DNA of 64,000 nt from Candidatus Thiodiazotropha sp. (ex Monitilora ramsayi) (GCA_025655575.1 JAHXIP010000003.1:186001-250000), one strand, 5' to 3'; positions 19,588 to 32,200 are shown, counted from the stretch's first letter. Program-made: numbers and translations. Notes: generated from the sequence alone by a model not told the origin.

Positions 19588-20064
19588 ATGGACAGACGCC
19601 TGCGGATAAACCTGGTGCTGCTGTTGGCCGTATGCATCCTTGGCCTGTTTGTCTGGCTTTCTCAACAATCCAGTGGATTGCCATCGCTGACAAATCTTCA
19701 ACCTGAAAGCATTACCCGGATCGAGATCAGCGACCTGTCGGGCCGCCACATCCTGCTTCAGAGAGAGAGGGATACTTGGCGTATCGGCAACGAACCCGCC
19801 AATCAATCTCGTATCCAGCAACTGCTACAGCTATGTCAAACGCCGAGCCTTGAGCGTTTCGACCCACCGGCAGATCTGCATCCGTTCGGATTGGATACGC
19901 CACTGATCATGATGAAACTGAATGGAGAATCCCTCGCTTTCGGCAACACAGATCCGGTGAACGGTTGGCGGTATGTCCGCTATGCCGATCAGATTCATCT
20001 GATCGCTGACGGCTTTTACCACCACCTCAGTGCCCCATGGGAAGCCTGGCTGGAATCCCCCTGA
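19588..20064 (+). CDS. DUF4340-like membrane-anchored protein
   Basis: This 158-residue protein has an N-terminal membrane anchor (residues 7-24, NLVLLLAVCILGLFVWL) and a periplasmic beta-rich domain. Typical DUF4340 features are SITRIEISD, LQRERDTWRIG and a GLDTP/LNGESLAFGNTDP stretch. It closes the GldA-like operon, six bases after the GldG-like gene, and its stop overlaps the mutM start (TGATG). Function is unknown. It is short for the family, but nothing indicates truncation. Confidence 0.75.
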   Translation: MDRRLRINLVLLLAVCILGLFVWLSQQSSGLPSLTNLQPESITRIEISDLSGRHILLQRERDTWRIGNEPANQSRIQQLLQLCQTPSLERFDPPADLHPFGLDTPLIMMKLNGESLAFGNTDPVNGWRYVRYADQIHLIADGFYHHLSAPWEAWLESP

Positions 20065-20879
20065 TGCCTGAGTTACCCGAGGTCGAGACCACGCGCCGGG
20101 GCATTGCTCCCCACCTGACGGACGCGCGCATCAATGGTGTAATCATCCGCGAGCCACGTTTACGCTGGCCAATTCCGCATGAACTTCCCACGCTCCTGAA
20201 AGGCCGCAAGATTCTCAGTGTCAGCCGGCGCGGTAAGTACCTGTTGATCGGTTTCCATCACGGCACACTGCTGATACATCTGGGCATGTCTGGCAGCTTG
20301 CGTATCCTGAATGCTGACACCCCCCCTCAGAAACATGACCACTTCGACCTAAGACTGAGTGGCGGTCAATGCCTGCGCCTGCGTGATCCCAGGCGTTTTG
20401 GTGCTGTCGTCTGGACTGGAGAAAAACCGGAACAGCACCCCCTGCTCGCTTCACTGGGTCCTGAGCCCCTGAGCGAAAGCTTCAGCGGCGCCTACCTTCA
20501 TGGACTGGGTAAAAGCCGCCGTACCGCCATCAAAAACCTGATCATGGACAGCCGGGTGGTGGTCGGTGTCGGCAACATCTACGCCAGCGAAGCGCTGTTT
20601 CGTGCCGGCATCCATCCCATGAGAGCCAGTTATCGTATTTCCGCAACACGTTACGAGATGCTGGCAAGTGCGATACAGTCGGTTCTCTGCGCCGCCATTG
20701 AACAAGGGGGGACAACCCTGCGTGATTTTCAGCGGGAGGACGGCAACCCCGGCTATTTCGCCCAATCACTTCAGGTTTATGGTCGTTCCGGAGAACATTG
20801 CCCACAATGTGGAGATACCATTCGCAGTCTAGTCATCGGCCAACGCAACAGCTTCTATTGCCCCCAATGTCAGCGTTAA
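20064..20879 (+). CDS. mutM: Formamidopyrimidine-DNA glycosylase
   Basis: This is a 271-residue base-excision repair enzyme that removes 8-oxoguanine and cuts the abasic site. The catalytic N-terminus is PELPEVE, where the proline forms the Schiff base and glutamate 3 is the acid. The beta-turn lysine lies in RRGKYLL. Residues 160-230 form the helix-two-turn-helix with NIYASEALFRAGIHP. The C-terminal zinc finger has four cysteines (CPQCGDTIR and FYCPQCQR). The start at 20064 is required because the enzyme needs proline immediately after Met. It is coupled to the DUF4340 gene by a one-base overlap. Confidence 0.97.
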   Translation: MPELPEVETTRRGIAPHLTDARINGVIIREPRLRWPIPHELPTLLKGRKILSVSRRGKYLLIGFHHGTLLIHLGMSGSLRILNADTPPQKHDHFDLRLSGGQCLRLRDPRRFGAVVWTGEKPEQHPLLASLGPEPLSESFSGAYLHGLGKSRRTAIKNLIMDSRVVVGVGNIYASEALFRAGIHPMRASYRISATRYEMLASAIQSVLCAAIEQGGTTLRDFQREDGNPGYFAQSLQVYGRSGEHCPQCGDTIRSLVIGQRNSFYCPQCQR

Positions 20880-20947
20880 GGGACCGTTTTTCCATGATAT
20901 TAAGGCACGCTAACTGACCGAATCCCTTGACACCCATCTCCCCCCCT

Positions 20948-20970
20948 CCTAGCATGCGGGAGTTTTTTAT
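20948..20970 (+). terminator. Possible weak terminator after mutM
   Basis: A short stem, CTCCT/GGGAG with a seven-base loop, is followed by TTTTTT. It lies about 70 bp after the mutM stop and just before ispB. The stem is only five pairs including a wobble, so the call is tentative. Confidence 0.35.
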
Positions 20971-20985
20971 CGATCATACTGCTCC

Positions 20986-21954
20986 ATGGATATAACAACT
21001 ATTCGCCAACTCATCGCCGACGACATGACGTCTGTCGACAATCTCATCATTCAGCGCCTGAAATCTGATGTCGTGCTGATCAACCAGATCGGCGCCTATA
21101 TTGTTCATAGCGGCGGCAAACGATTGCGTCCGATGATTGTGCTGATGGCTGCCCGCGCCTGTGGGTATGAGGGAGCGCATCACATCGATCTCGCTGCCAT
21201 TATTGAATTCATCCATACCGCTACCCTGCTGCATGATGATGTAGTGGACGGCTCCGAGCTACGCAGAAATCGAGAAACCGCCAATGCCGTATGGGGCAAC
21301 GAGGCCAGCGTACTGGTGGGCGATTTTCTCTACTCCCGCTCCTTCGAAATGATGGTGGATGTGGGTGAAATGCGGGTTATGGATATTCTCTCCCACGCGA
21401 CCAACCGTATCGCCGAGGGAGAGGTTTTACAGTTGCTGAACGTACATAACCCCGAAACCAGTGAAACGGAGTACATGGAGGTCATCAAGCGAAAGACCGC
21501 TACCTTGTTTGAGGCAGGTGCCCGCTTGGGAGGGGTTATTACCGGCATCCCTGAGGATCAACAGCAAGCATTGGCCGACTACGGCCTACATCTCGGTATC
21601 GCCTTTCAATTGGTCGATGACGCACTCGACTACGATGCCAACAATAAAGAGATCGGCAAGAATATCGGAGATGACCTGGCTGAGGGCAAACCCACACTCC
21701 CGCTGATTCAGGCCATGAAGAAATCCAGTGAACAGAACCGTCAACGACTGATGGATATTGTCGAAAACGGAGGTTTGGACCAGATAGACTTCGTCATGCA
21801 GACCATCGCAGAGACCAACGCCATCACCTACACACAGCAGATTGCCCGAAACGAGGCTGAGCTGGCCAAACAGGCACTGTCCTGTCTGCCTGACACCCCC
21901 TATCGGCAAGCCCTGGCCGACCTGGCAGACTTCTCCGTCGCCAGAACCAATTGA
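20986..21954 (+). CDS. ispB: Octaprenyl (polyprenyl) diphosphate synthase
   Basis: This 322-residue prenyl chain-elongating enzyme makes the side chain of ubiquinone or menaquinone. The first aspartate-rich motif is LLHDDVVD near residue 83 and the second is LVDDALD near residue 210. The upstream GGKRLRPM phrase binds isopentenyl diphosphate. Length and motifs match the IspB octaprenyl type, though chain length cannot be fixed from sequence alone. The gene is preceded by a 106-bp gap and followed by tRNA-Pro 72 bp downstream. Confidence 0.95.
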   Translation: MDITTIRQLIADDMTSVDNLIIQRLKSDVVLINQIGAYIVHSGGKRLRPMIVLMAARACGYEGAHHIDLAAIIEFIHTATLLHDDVVDGSELRRNRETANAVWGNEASVLVGDFLYSRSFEMMVDVGEMRVMDILSHATNRIAEGEVLQLLNVHNPETSETEYMEVIKRKTATLFEAGARLGGVITGIPEDQQQALADYGLHLGIAFQLVDDALDYDANNKEIGKNIGDDLAEGKPTLPLIQAMKKSSEQNRQRLMDIVENGGLDQIDFVMQTIAETNAITYTQQIARNEAELAKQALSCLPDTPYRQALADLADFSVARTN

Positions 21955-22026
21955 ATCACCACAGCAATTCCATTACCATCTGTCGCTCGCTGCGCCGGTC
22001 TGTCTTAGACCGATTCAGCGCTGATT

Positions 22027-22103
22027 CGGGGTGTAGCTCAGCCTGGTAGAGCACTGTCTTCGGGAGGCAGGGGCCGGAGGTTCGAATCCTCTCACCCCGA
22101 CCA
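22027..22103 (+). tRNA. tRNA-Pro (anticodon CGG)
   Basis: A 77-base cloverleaf can be drawn: acceptor CGGGGTG with CACCCCG, D-arm GCTC/GAGC, and anticodon stem CTGTC/GGCAG around TTCGGGA with CGG in positions 34-36. The T-arm is GGAGG TTCGAAT CCTCT, and CCA is encoded. It reads the proline codon CCG. It follows ispB. Confidence 0.97.
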
Positions 22104-22441
22104 ATCATCTCAGCGACAAGCGCCTCAATCCTTCCTCTCCTCTTACCACTGACTCACTATCATCAAGTAGGACTACCCACACTGGAATGTTAACTTTTCT
22201 CACCCAGTGATCGTTGTGTTACTGCTAGCAGCCATCTGTACAGTGACACGGTTTTTTTTGATTGAAAATCGTTTCCCGCTTGCTCTCGTCAGTCAGCGTG
22301 ACGGCATACCTTCGAAATTCATACAGGGAACTTTACATCTGGACAATTGAATAATTCGACAAACCAAATCACGTCTGTGGACGAAGGCAAGATCAATCAA
22401 TCACGTATAAGATTTTTATAGCCGAGGCTATTCAGTTCAAA
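22104..22441. other. Intergenic region between convergent tRNA genes
   Basis: This is 338 bp between tRNA-Pro (plus) and tRNA-Ser (minus), with no convincing ORF. There is an A+T-rich patch with eight consecutive T residues near 22251-22258. It might contribute to termination, but no clear hairpin precedes it. No attachment-site duplication of either tRNA 3' end was seen. Confidence 0.4.
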
Positions 22442-22531
22442 TGGCGGAGAAGGAGGGATTCGAACCCTCGGATCCCGTAAGGGATCACCTGATTTCGAGT
22501 CAGGCCCGTTCGGCCACTCCGGCACCTCTCC
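22442..22531 (-). tRNA. tRNA-Ser (anticodon CGA)
   Basis: This is a 90-base class II tRNA on the minus strand. The 5' acceptor GGAGAGG pairs with CTTCTCC. The anticodon stem CTGAC(T)/(A)TCAG surrounds CTCGAAA, giving anticodon CGA for the serine codon UCG. The long variable arm is GATCCCTTACGGGATC. The T-arm is GAGGG TTCGAAT CCCTC, and CCA is encoded. Confidence 0.97.
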
Positions 22532-22878
22532 GTTGCGTAAAGCGGATACCCATTCATGGATTATCGGGTCTCTCCGGGATAGGAGGTTTCCCAAACAAGC
22601 CGGACATCAGAGAATGATCGAGACGGCATTTTGCATCATGCCAGGAGCCTGATCCAGCCAAATCAGCTCCTGATTGTTTAAAATCAATGCTATTGTCAGA
22701 CAACATCTGTAATTAAGGTTTGTCCGTCAAACGAGCTTTGTGACACTATTCTATACGAATTCACCTGCATACAAGCCACAACACCATGGAGAATGTACCT
22801 CATTTTTATACCGGGAATGGATTCAGCAATAAAATGTCTTAAGAATAATCAAAAACAAGGCCGCATAAAACGATCAAG
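22532..22878. other. Intergenic region upstream of mltF
   Basis: This is 347 bp between the 5' end of tRNA-Ser and the mltF start. It must hold the tRNA-Ser promoter (minus) and the mltF promoter (plus). I see no recognisable repeats, ORFs or clear operators. Confidence 0.4.
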
Positions 22879-24306
22879 ATGGGACGACATTCGTCAATAC
22901 TACATACGGGTTCACTGATTACAGCAGGACTGGTGCTGCTGATCGGCTGTAGTATTCCCCCGCCTTTGGTCGATCGGATAAAAGCTGCCGGTGAGCTGAT
23001 TGTTGTAACCCGCAATAGTGGCACAACGCTTTATGAGGGCCCTGAGGGGCTGACCGGGTTCGAATACGACTTAGTAAAACTCTTTGCCGAAGAACTCGAC
23101 GTAAAACCTCACTTCATCATACCTAAGCGCTTTGATGACCTCTTACCCAGGGTCATCAATGGTGACGCCCATCTTGCCGCCGCAGGTTTGACTGTCACAC
23201 CGGACCGGGTATCGGAGATTCGCTTCGGTCCAGCCTATCAGGAGATCACCCAACAGATCATCTATCGTCAGGGCAAGCGGCGCCCACGCAAGATTGAGGA
23301 TCTGATCGGCGGTAAGCTGGTGATTCTTGCCGGCAGCAGTCATGAAGAGGAGTTACTAAGACTGAAGCCATCCTACCCCGACCTGACTTGGGAGAGTCGC
23401 TCCGATTTGGAAAGCGCCGAGTTGATGCAGATGGTTCACAACAGCCAGATCGATTACACCATCGCCGATTCCAATGAGTTTGCCATTACACGGCGCTTCA
23501 TGCCCAACCTGGGTGTTGCTTTTGATTTAACCAAACCCCAGTCCCTAGCCTGGGCCATGGCACATGCAGAGGACGCCAGCCTATTTAACACCATGAATGA
23601 ATTCTTCGGCCGGATCGCCGAGGATGGCACGCTCGACCAGTTGATCGAGCGCTACTATGGACACATCGGCCGGCTCAATTTCGTAGAACTGAAAACCTTC
23701 GTCAAACATTTCGAAAATCGCCTACCCAAATATATAGACTATTTTAAGGAGGCAGCAGAAATCACTGGTATCGATTGGCGCATGTTGGCAGCGATCGGTT
23801 ACCAGGAGTCACATTGGAATCCAAAGGCCAAGTCTCCTACGGGTGTCAGGGGTATCATGATGCTGACCCTCGCCAGTGCAAAGCAGATGAAGATAGAGAG
23901 CCGCCTGGATCCTCAACAAAGCATCATCGGTGGCGGAAAGTATCTGCGTTATATCGAGAAGCGATTACCAGAACGTATTCAGGAACCCGATCGCCTCTGG
24001 TTGACACTGGCAGGCTACAATGTAGGCTTCGGACACCTGGAAGATGCTCGAATTCTGACCGAACATCTGGACGGCGATCCTGACAAGTGGGCGGACGTTA
24101 AAAAACACCTGCCAAAACTCAGCTTAAAAAAATGGAATTCAACACTCAAGCACGGCTATGCTCGAGGCAATGAGCCCGTTAACTATGTGGACAACATACG
24201 GGGCTACTATGAGCTGATGAGATGGCAACTTCGAAAGCAGGCAGCATCCAGCGAAGACAACGGCAAGAAAACCCATGCCTTGTCGATCATCCCGGATGCA
24301 CTCTGA
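22879..24306 (+). CDS. mltF: Membrane-bound lytic murein transglycosylase F
   Basis: This 475-residue enzyme cleaves peptidoglycan glycan chains to 1,6-anhydro products. The N-terminus is a signal sequence with a lipobox-like LLIGC near residue 29, so it may be a lipoprotein. Residues of about 35-265 form a solute-binding (SBP_bac_3) domain. Residues of about 285-430 form the SLT catalytic domain, with the glutamate in IGYQESHWNPKAKSPTGVRG. This two-domain design is specific to MltF. It is monocistronic and faces pldA, with an 18-bp gap between the stop codons. Confidence 0.94.
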   Translation: MGRHSSILHTGSLITAGLVLLIGCSIPPPLVDRIKAAGELIVVTRNSGTTLYEGPEGLTGFEYDLVKLFAEELDVKPHFIIPKRFDDLLPRVINGDAHLAAAGLTVTPDRVSEIRFGPAYQEITQQIIYRQGKRRPRKIEDLIGGKLVILAGSSHEEELLRLKPSYPDLTWESRSDLESAELMQMVHNSQIDYTIADSNEFAITRRFMPNLGVAFDLTKPQSLAWAMAHAEDASLFNTMNEFFGRIAEDGTLDQLIERYYGHIGRLNFVELKTFVKHFENRLPKYIDYFKEAAEITGIDWRMLAAIGYQESHWNPKAKSPTGVRGIMMLTLASAKQMKIESRLDPQQSIIGGGKYLRYIEKRLPERIQEPDRLWLTLAGYNVGFGHLEDARILTEHLDGDPDKWADVKKHLPKLSLKKWNSTLKHGYARGNEPVNYVDNIRGYYELMRWQLRKQAASSEDNGKKTHALSIIPDAL

Positions 24307-24323
24307 GTGCTATTGGAATCCTC

Positions 24324-25346
24324 TCAAAGCCAGTCAGTCAATTGCACACCAAAGCCGATACGATTACTGTCGGCATTGTAATCAATCAGACTTTCACCAT
24401 ATCCATTGAAATATTGAAAATAACCACGCCAGCGTTTGTGTAGCGGGAAGCTCCAATCGACTTGAAAAGTATCCCTGTCCTGGCTATCAAAAAGATTGCG
24501 CAGCATCAGACTGAATGTGTGCTCACCTTTTTTATAGATTCCGGTCAACTCATAGTGACCCATGAAATCCGTGATGTCCGGGTTGTCATCGTCACTCTCC
24601 TTGATACGGCGCCACGGCTTGAATCCGACCAAAAACCGGTCTTTTTCAAAAAGAAAATTCGCATAGACACGATTCCAACTACGTGACCGAAAGCCCCCCT
24701 GTCCGTTCGATTGGTGAACCGCTCCTATCTGAAAGAGAGAATTTCTCCAACCCCAGATCTCCCAATCGTTTGGCACAATCACAAACATCTCAGGCTCGTG
24801 AATGGTCTCTCGAAATGGTGAAGAAACTTTCTGGTTGTAGGCCTGCCAGAAAGAGAGGTTGCTATAGGCCATATAAAGATCAGCATCGCTACCCAAAAGA
24901 CCTTCGATGACAGGTATCTTGAAACTGAGCTGGAACTTCATTTCGACCCGGTCGAAATCTGATGCCGGGATATTGTAGATTTCGTAGTTGGGGGTATCGT
25001 TATAAGATGCCAGCAAGACATAGTTCTGCTTATGTGGCGACAACACGAAGGGATTATAGCGGGTAGCCTTTTCTGCTTTCATACGTCGACTGATCAGTGA
25101 CTCTTCCACCACAACCGGCGCCTCGGGGATACTTTCTTCCAGTACCACAGGTTCCGTGACACTCATCACTATCTCGCATTGGGCCTTCAGATCACCCACG
25201 CTCATTCCGGGGTCGGCAACTTGAATCTGCTTCAGTAGACAAGCATCCATGCGTGACTGAGGTTCAGCTAAAACAGGCTGCACTCCCACCAGGCCGACCA
25301 GAATTATTGCAGGAACCGGACCAAGCCACCTTTTGTATGCACTCAC
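24324..25346 (-). CDS. pldA: Outer membrane phospholipase A
   Basis: This 340-residue outer membrane beta-barrel enzyme hydrolyses phospholipids. The first 27 residues are a signal peptide (ending VLAEP). A linker carrying two cysteines precedes the barrel. The barrel contains NPFVLSPHKQNYVLLASYND and the catalytic HQSNGQGG (the family His-Ser-Asn signature, near residue 212). The PldA fold is complete, ending in a strand with a C-terminal WL. Its start overlaps the tadA stop by four bases, suggesting a shared transcript. In the family it is activated by dimerisation and calcium. Confidence 0.92.
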   Translation of the reverse strand: MSAYKRWLGPVPAIILVGLVGVQPVLAEPQSRMDACLLKQIQVADPGMSVGDLKAQCEIVMSVTEPVVLEESIPEAPVVVEESLISRRMKAEKATRYNPFVLSPHKQNYVLLASYNDTPNYEIYNIPASDFDRVEMKFQLSFKIPVIEGLLGSDADLYMAYSNLSFWQAYNQKVSSPFRETIHEPEMFVIVPNDWEIWGWRNSLFQIGAVHQSNGQGGFRSRSWNRVYANFLFEKDRFLVGFKPWRRIKESDDDNPDITDFMGHYELTGIYKKGEHTFSLMLRNLFDSQDRDTFQVDWSFPLHKRWRGYFQYFNGYGESLIDYNADSNRIGFGVQLTDWL

Positions 25347-25843
25347 GATGTTTGTCTCGCCTCTTTTTGTTGTTGACGCCGATGACGAAAAAAATTCTTT
25401 AGCAACACGCTGCTCTCCTCCTCAAGCACGCCACTGTCTACACTGACCCTGTGATTGAATCGTTCATCCGTGGGGAGTAGATCGAAAACACTGCCTGCAG
25501 CACCACCCTTAGGATCAGGAGCGGCATAAACAACACGTTCAACCCGAGCATGCACAATGGCGCCGGCACACATGGGACAAGGCTCCAATGAGGCATAGAG
25601 CGTACTCTTACAAAGCCGATAGTTGCCTATCTTTGCCGCCGCTTCTCGCAATGCCATAATCTCCGCATGTGCTGTGGGATCGTGGCTGGCAATCGGTCGA
25701 TTCCATCCTTGGCCAATGATTTCGCCATCCAAAACAATCACCGCACCGACTGGCACTTCACCTTCTTCCCAGGCATTCTCCGCCAGCTCAAGTGCGCGCC
25801 GCATGAAGGCCACGTCGACCTGATGGGCCTCGATCTGAGTCAC
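25343..25843 (-). CDS. tadA: tRNA-specific adenosine deaminase
   Basis: This 166-residue zinc enzyme converts adenosine 34 of tRNA-Arg to inosine. The zinc and catalytic residues are in PTAHAEIMALREA (histidine and glutamate) and PCPMCAGAI (two cysteines). The C-terminal segment FFRHRRQQQKEA is the usual basic tail. It overlaps pldA by four bases and follows guaA by 38 bp, so it may be in an extended guaB-guaA-tadA-pldA unit. A terminator sits between guaB and guaA. Confidence 0.95.
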   Translation of the reverse strand: MTQIEAHQVDVAFMRRALELAENAWEEGEVPVGAVIVLDGEIIGQGWNRPIASHDPTAHAEIMALREAAAKIGNYRLCKSTLYASLEPCPMCAGAIVHARVERVVYAAPDPKGGAAGSVFDLLPTDERFNHRVSVDSGVLEEESSVLLKNFFRHRRQQQKEARQTS

Positions 25844-25881
25844 AAGAGAGTTCCGTCAATCATTAGGTCGCCGCCTTCATC

Positions 25882-27459
25882 TTACTCCCACTCAATCGTG
25901 GCAGGCGGCTTACTTGAGATATCGTAGGCTACCCGTGAGATGCCGGATACCTCATTGATAATTCTGCGCGAGACCTCTTCAAGGAATTCAAATGGCAGGT
26001 GTGCAAACTTGGCTGTCATAAAATCGACCGTTTTGACGGCTCTCAGCGAGACCACGTACTCATAGCAACGTGCATCGCCCACTACACCAACTGACTTGAC
26101 CGGCAGGAACACGGCAAAGGCTTGACTGACCTCATCATAGAGATCGTTCTTTCGAAGCTCTTCGATATAGATATCATCCGCCTGGCGCAACAGATCTGCA
26201 TAGGTTTTATTAACCTCACCAAGTATCCGCACACCGAGACCGGGGCCGGGAAAGGGGTGCCGATAGACCATTTCATAGGGCAGGCCGAGCTCCACACCGA
26301 TTTTGCGTACCTCATCTTTAAACAGTTCGCGCAGCGGTTCCACGAGACGGAGTTTCATATAGTCCGGCAATCCGCCCACGTTGTGATGTGACTTGATCAC
26401 ATGTGCCTTGCCGGACTTTGCACCGGCCGACTCGATGACGTCAGGATAGATAGTCCCCTGCGCAAGGTAGGAGACACCTTCCAGCTTGCTGGCCTCTTCT
26501 TCAAAGATATCGATGAAGAGATTACCGATAATCTTGCGTTTCTGCTCTGGATCGGCAACGCCCTTTAGGGCTTTCAGGAAACGATCCTCGGCATTGATGC
26601 GAACGACCTTGACACCCATGTGCTCGGCGAAAGTGGCCATCACCTGGTCACCCTCGTGCAGTCGCAACAGACCATTGTCGACAAATACACAGGTCAGTTG
26701 ATCCCCGATCGCCCGATGCAGCAGCGCAGCCACGACAGAAGAGTCGACACCACCGGAAAGCCCCAGCACGACTTTATCTTCACCCACCTGCTGTCTGACA
26801 TGACGGATGCTGTCATCGATGATCTGACCGGCTGTCCACAGTGCCTCACAGCCACAGATATCGAACAGGAATCGTTCGACAATGCGCTTGCCCTGTCGCG
26901 TGTGGGTCACTTCCGGGTGGAATTGCAGCCCGTAATAGCTCCGGCTCTCATCCGCCATGCCGGCCAGCGGTGCGTTTTCCGTCTCGCACATCACCTGAAA
27001 ACCAGGAGGCAAGGTATCGACCCGGTCACCATGACTCATCCAGACATCCAACAGGCCATAGCCTTCCGGACTGGTGTGATCCTCGATATCCCGCAACAGT
27101 TTCGAGTGTCCCCTTGCCCTGACCTGCGCATAGCCGTATTCGTGTTTATCCGAAGGCGTTACCGAGCCACCCAGTTGTGCCGCCATGGTCTGCATGCCGT
27201 AACAGATGCCCAAAACCGGAATACCCAGCTCAAATATCTGGGCCGGCGCTGTTGGCGCCTCATCGGCGGTGACCGTCTCCGGTCCACCCGAAAGGATGAT
27301 ACCGGCCGGTTTCTCCCCTTCGAAGCCCTCATCGGCATTGTCGTAGGGAAAAATCTCACAGTAGACCCCGGCCTCTCGCACCCGCCGTGCAATCAGTTGT
27401 GTGTACTGGGAGCCGAAATCGAGAATCAGGATTCGATGGGCATGGATATCGGTAGACAT
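25882..27459 (-). CDS. guaA: GMP synthase (glutamine-hydrolysing)
   Basis: This 525-residue enzyme (the E. coli length) aminates XMP to GMP. The N-terminal glutaminase domain has the nucleophile in GICYGMQ and the FHPEVTHT histidine-glutamate pair. The PP-loop [10 protein letters not shown] of the ATP pyrophosphatase domain lies near residue 232. The C-terminal dimerisation domain ends KPPATIEWE. The start at 27459 gives the standard length; an upstream ATG at 27480 in the same frame lacks a ribosome-binding site. It follows guaB after 85 bp that contain a strong hairpin. Confidence 0.97.
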   Translation of the reverse strand: MSTDIHAHRILILDFGSQYTQLIARRVREAGVYCEIFPYDNADEGFEGEKPAGIILSGGPETVTADEAPTAPAQIFELGIPVLGICYGMQTMAAQLGGSVTPSDKHEYGYAQVRARGHSKLLRDIEDHTSPEGYGLLDVWMSHGDRVDTLPPGFQVMCETENAPLAGMADESRSYYGLQFHPEVTHTRQGKRIVERFLFDICGCEALWTAGQIIDDSIRHVRQQVGEDKVVLGLSGGVDSSVVAALLHRAIGDQLTCVFVDNGLLRLHEGDQVMATFAEHMGVKVVRINAEDRFLKALKGVADPEQKRKIIGNLFIDIFEEEASKLEGVSYLAQGTIYPDVIESAGAKSGKAHVIKSHHNVGGLPDYMKLRLVEPLRELFKDEVRKIGVELGLPYEMVYRHPFPGPGLGVRILGEVNKTYADLLRQADDIYIEELRKNDLYDEVSQAFAVFLPVKSVGVVGDARCYEYVVSLRAVKTVDFMTAKFAHLPFEFLEEVSRRIINEVSGISRVAYDISSKPPATIEWE

Positions 27460-27481
27460 ATTCTTATTACTTCCCGTCAAA

Positions 27482-27520
27482 AAACAGAAGGGGCAAGCGA
27501 ACCCTGTCGCTACGCCCCTT
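27482..27520 (-). terminator. Terminator or attenuator between guaB and guaA
   Basis: On the minus strand a strong stem, AAGGGGC and AGCGA paired with TCGCT and GCCCCTT (27488-27520), is followed three bases later by a run of six T. It lies immediately upstream of the guaA start, so it may partly terminate guaB transcripts or attenuate guaA. Confidence 0.75.
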
Positions 27521-27544
27521 GAAAAAGTTTGACCGACATAAAAA

Positions 27545-29110
<1,566 letters not shown>

Positions 29111-29282
29111 TCAGCCCCATACCCTCATAAGAACCCAGAAAAAACCCATTGGACCATGGGGGCGATTCTGCAAAACAAGACTCAAAAAATGTCCAGAAAA
29201 CACTTGATAACCCCTGCCCTCAAGCGGTGAAAAGACTATGCTAAGTGATGAGGTGTGGGGTAATTCGCTGGCACGGAATTGC

Positions 29283-32200
29283 ATGAAAATCCAGAAAAAA
29301 ACAATTAACTTACTGATTTTTTGCTTATTTTTCCTATTCCTAGATGGCATTGGCAGAACTAAGGCCGAGCCGTCTCAAACCTCAGTACGAGTCGGCATCT
29401 ATCACAACCCACCATTAGTCTCCATCGGACCCACCGGTACACCACGGGGCTTATTCATCGACATCCTGATCGCTATTGCCGGGCAGGAAAACTGGAACCT
29501 TCAATTTCTTCGTGGCACCTGGAGCGACCAGCTGACACGCCTGGAGACCGGCAAAATAGATCTCCTACCCGCCATCGCCATCGATGACACGCGAGAGAAG
29601 CAGTTCCTTTTCATTGATGAGACAGTGATCGCAAACTGGGCGCAGGTCTTTGTGCCTGAGGATTCCCCAGTTCAATCCATACCGGATCTGGATGGTCTGA
29701 CTATCGCCGTGCTGAGTGACGATATCTACTATACCGGCGAACCCGGTATCGCAGCGATCTGCCGCTCTTTCAATATCGATTGTGAACTTAAAGCATACCC
29801 CTCGTATGAACAGGTATTGATGGCCACTGCCCGGAACAAAGTGGATGCCGGCCTGGTCAACCGCCTTTTTGGCGCAACCGAGGGTCTCCGATACACACCG
29901 ATACCCAGCCCAATCGTACTGATGCCGACCGACATCCGTATCGCGATCTCCCATGAAACCCCGCACAAGGAGATACTCAAAGAGCGTATCGACCACCATC
30001 TCCACAGGATGAAAACCGACGAGCTGTCCATCTATCACACACAATTGAGAAAACTATTTGGTAATGGCCATGAGGAGCGTGAGCAGCCGACTTGGTTACT
30101 GAGAACCTTCATCCTCTCTTTACTGGTCGTACTCGGCCTGTTCTTAGTAGTACAGGTCATGCGCTGGCGCATTCGGCAACAAACACGGGAGCTGTCCCAC
30201 CAAGAGATGCGATACAAAGGTTTTTTCGATGCTGTGGCCATCTCTTTTTGGGAGGGTGACAGCTCCCGGTTATTGCATCGGTTGCAACAACTCATCCATA
30301 CCGGCATTCGCGATATCAACACCTACTTCGACGACCATCCTGATGAACTGAGGACCTGGGTCAGACAAATCCGCATCGTAAGCGCCAATCCAGCCACACT
30401 CCGATTGTTCGGAGTGAACACAGTGGAGGAGCTGCAGAGCTGGATACCCCATGCCTTCACACCCTCTGCCTACAGCGTTTTTCAACAAACACTGGTGGCC
30501 GCAAGTAAGAAGCAGCGAGTTTTTACCGGAGAACTGGATCTACTCACTTTCGATCGTCAGCCGATCCGGGTCATCATCTTTTTTCCCATCTCCTACAGAT
30601 TAGAGGAGTCCTGCCGAGTGCCGGTCTCTATGCTTGATGTCACCCATCAGCGCCAGACTGAGAAGCGCTTGTCGCAAGTCATACAGGGGGCATCACTCGG
30701 ATTCTGGGACTGGAACCTGATAACCGACGAGCTTACCGTCAACGACCGATGGACCGAAATGCTCGGTCTGGACAGATCCACGCTGACCCATGGAATAGCG
30801 GATTTTGAAGAGCGGATTCACCCGGAAGATGCCCCGATAACCCTGCCCGCTATCAGAGAGCATATTCAGGCAGGCACACCTTACACACTGGAGTTCCGCT
30901 TGCGCCATGCTGACAACCACTGGGTCTGGATCCAGGGTGCTGGCGCCGTGGTCGAGTACGACCCATCGACCAATCAGCCACTTCGCGCCTGCGGTACCCA
31001 CGAGAACATCACGGAGCGCAAACACGCCGAGGAGACGCTGCATACGCTGATGCGAAGTATGGTCGGCATCACAGGTGAGGATTTTTTCGAACGGGCAGCA
31101 CGGGAACTCTGCCACTGGTTCCATGCCGATGGCGCCAATATCGGTGAGGTGGTGGAGAAAAATCGTATTGTGGCGCTCTCCACCATCGTTGACGGAAAAG
31201 TGGTAGAGGACTTTCAATATCACCTAAGAGGCACGCCCTGCAATCAGGTCGTGATGCAAGGCCCACACCTCTACCCTGAAGGGGTACAGGAGCTCTTTCC
31301 CACTGACCAGGACCTTATCGTACTCAACATCGAAGGCTACGCCGGCGTGCCGATCCGAAATATCAAAGGAGAGGCCATCGGTGTCGTTTGGGTGGTCTCG
31401 CGACAACCCCTGCGAATGGAGTCCGATTGGAAAGACGTCATGGAGATCATCGCCGCCCGCATCAGTGCGGAGATCGAACGCAAGCGAGCGACAGAGAAGC
31501 TGCAACACCGAGCCACCTTCGACTCACTCACAGATCTGCCGAACCGACGTCTTTTAATCGACCGCCTGACACAAGCCCAGGCACGCTGCCGGCGCCATGC
31601 TCACAAAGGTGCGGTCATTTTCATGGATCTGGATCACTTCAAAACCATCAACGATACGCTTGGCCATACTGTCGGCGACCTGTTACTCATCGAAGTGGCC
31701 AAACGCCTGCAGGGACAGATTCGTGATGAAGATACTGCCTCAAGACTGGGCGGTGACGAATTCGTGGTACTCTTTTCCGAGCTGGACGGAGACCCGCAAG
31801 TCGCCGCGCAACAAGCCCGCACGGGTGCCAAGAAAATACAAACCGCTCTCTCTGAGCCCTATACGATTCAAGGCAACCAGTTACACATTACTCCAAGCCT
31901 GGGCATCGTCATCTTCCCCATGGATGATGAGAATGCGGACGACATTCTCAAATACGCCGATAGCGCGATGTACCGCGCTAAAGAAGCGGGTAGAAATACT
32001 ATCCGGTTTTTTCTGCCGGAAATGCATCAGTCGGCGGAGGTACAGTTACAACTGCAGAATGATCTCCGCCATGCCATCTCACATCAGGAGCTAGATCTCT
32101 ATTTCCAACCGATGGTCGACGGGGAAGGCAGAACGCTCAGTGCAGAGGTACTTCTGAGATGGCCCCACCCCACCCACGGCACGGTTGAACCCAAAGATTT

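Noticed and set aside
22027..22531. tRNA-associated genomic island
   Set aside because: Two tRNA genes lie close together, but no duplicated tRNA 3' end or integrase is present and the genes around are core genes.
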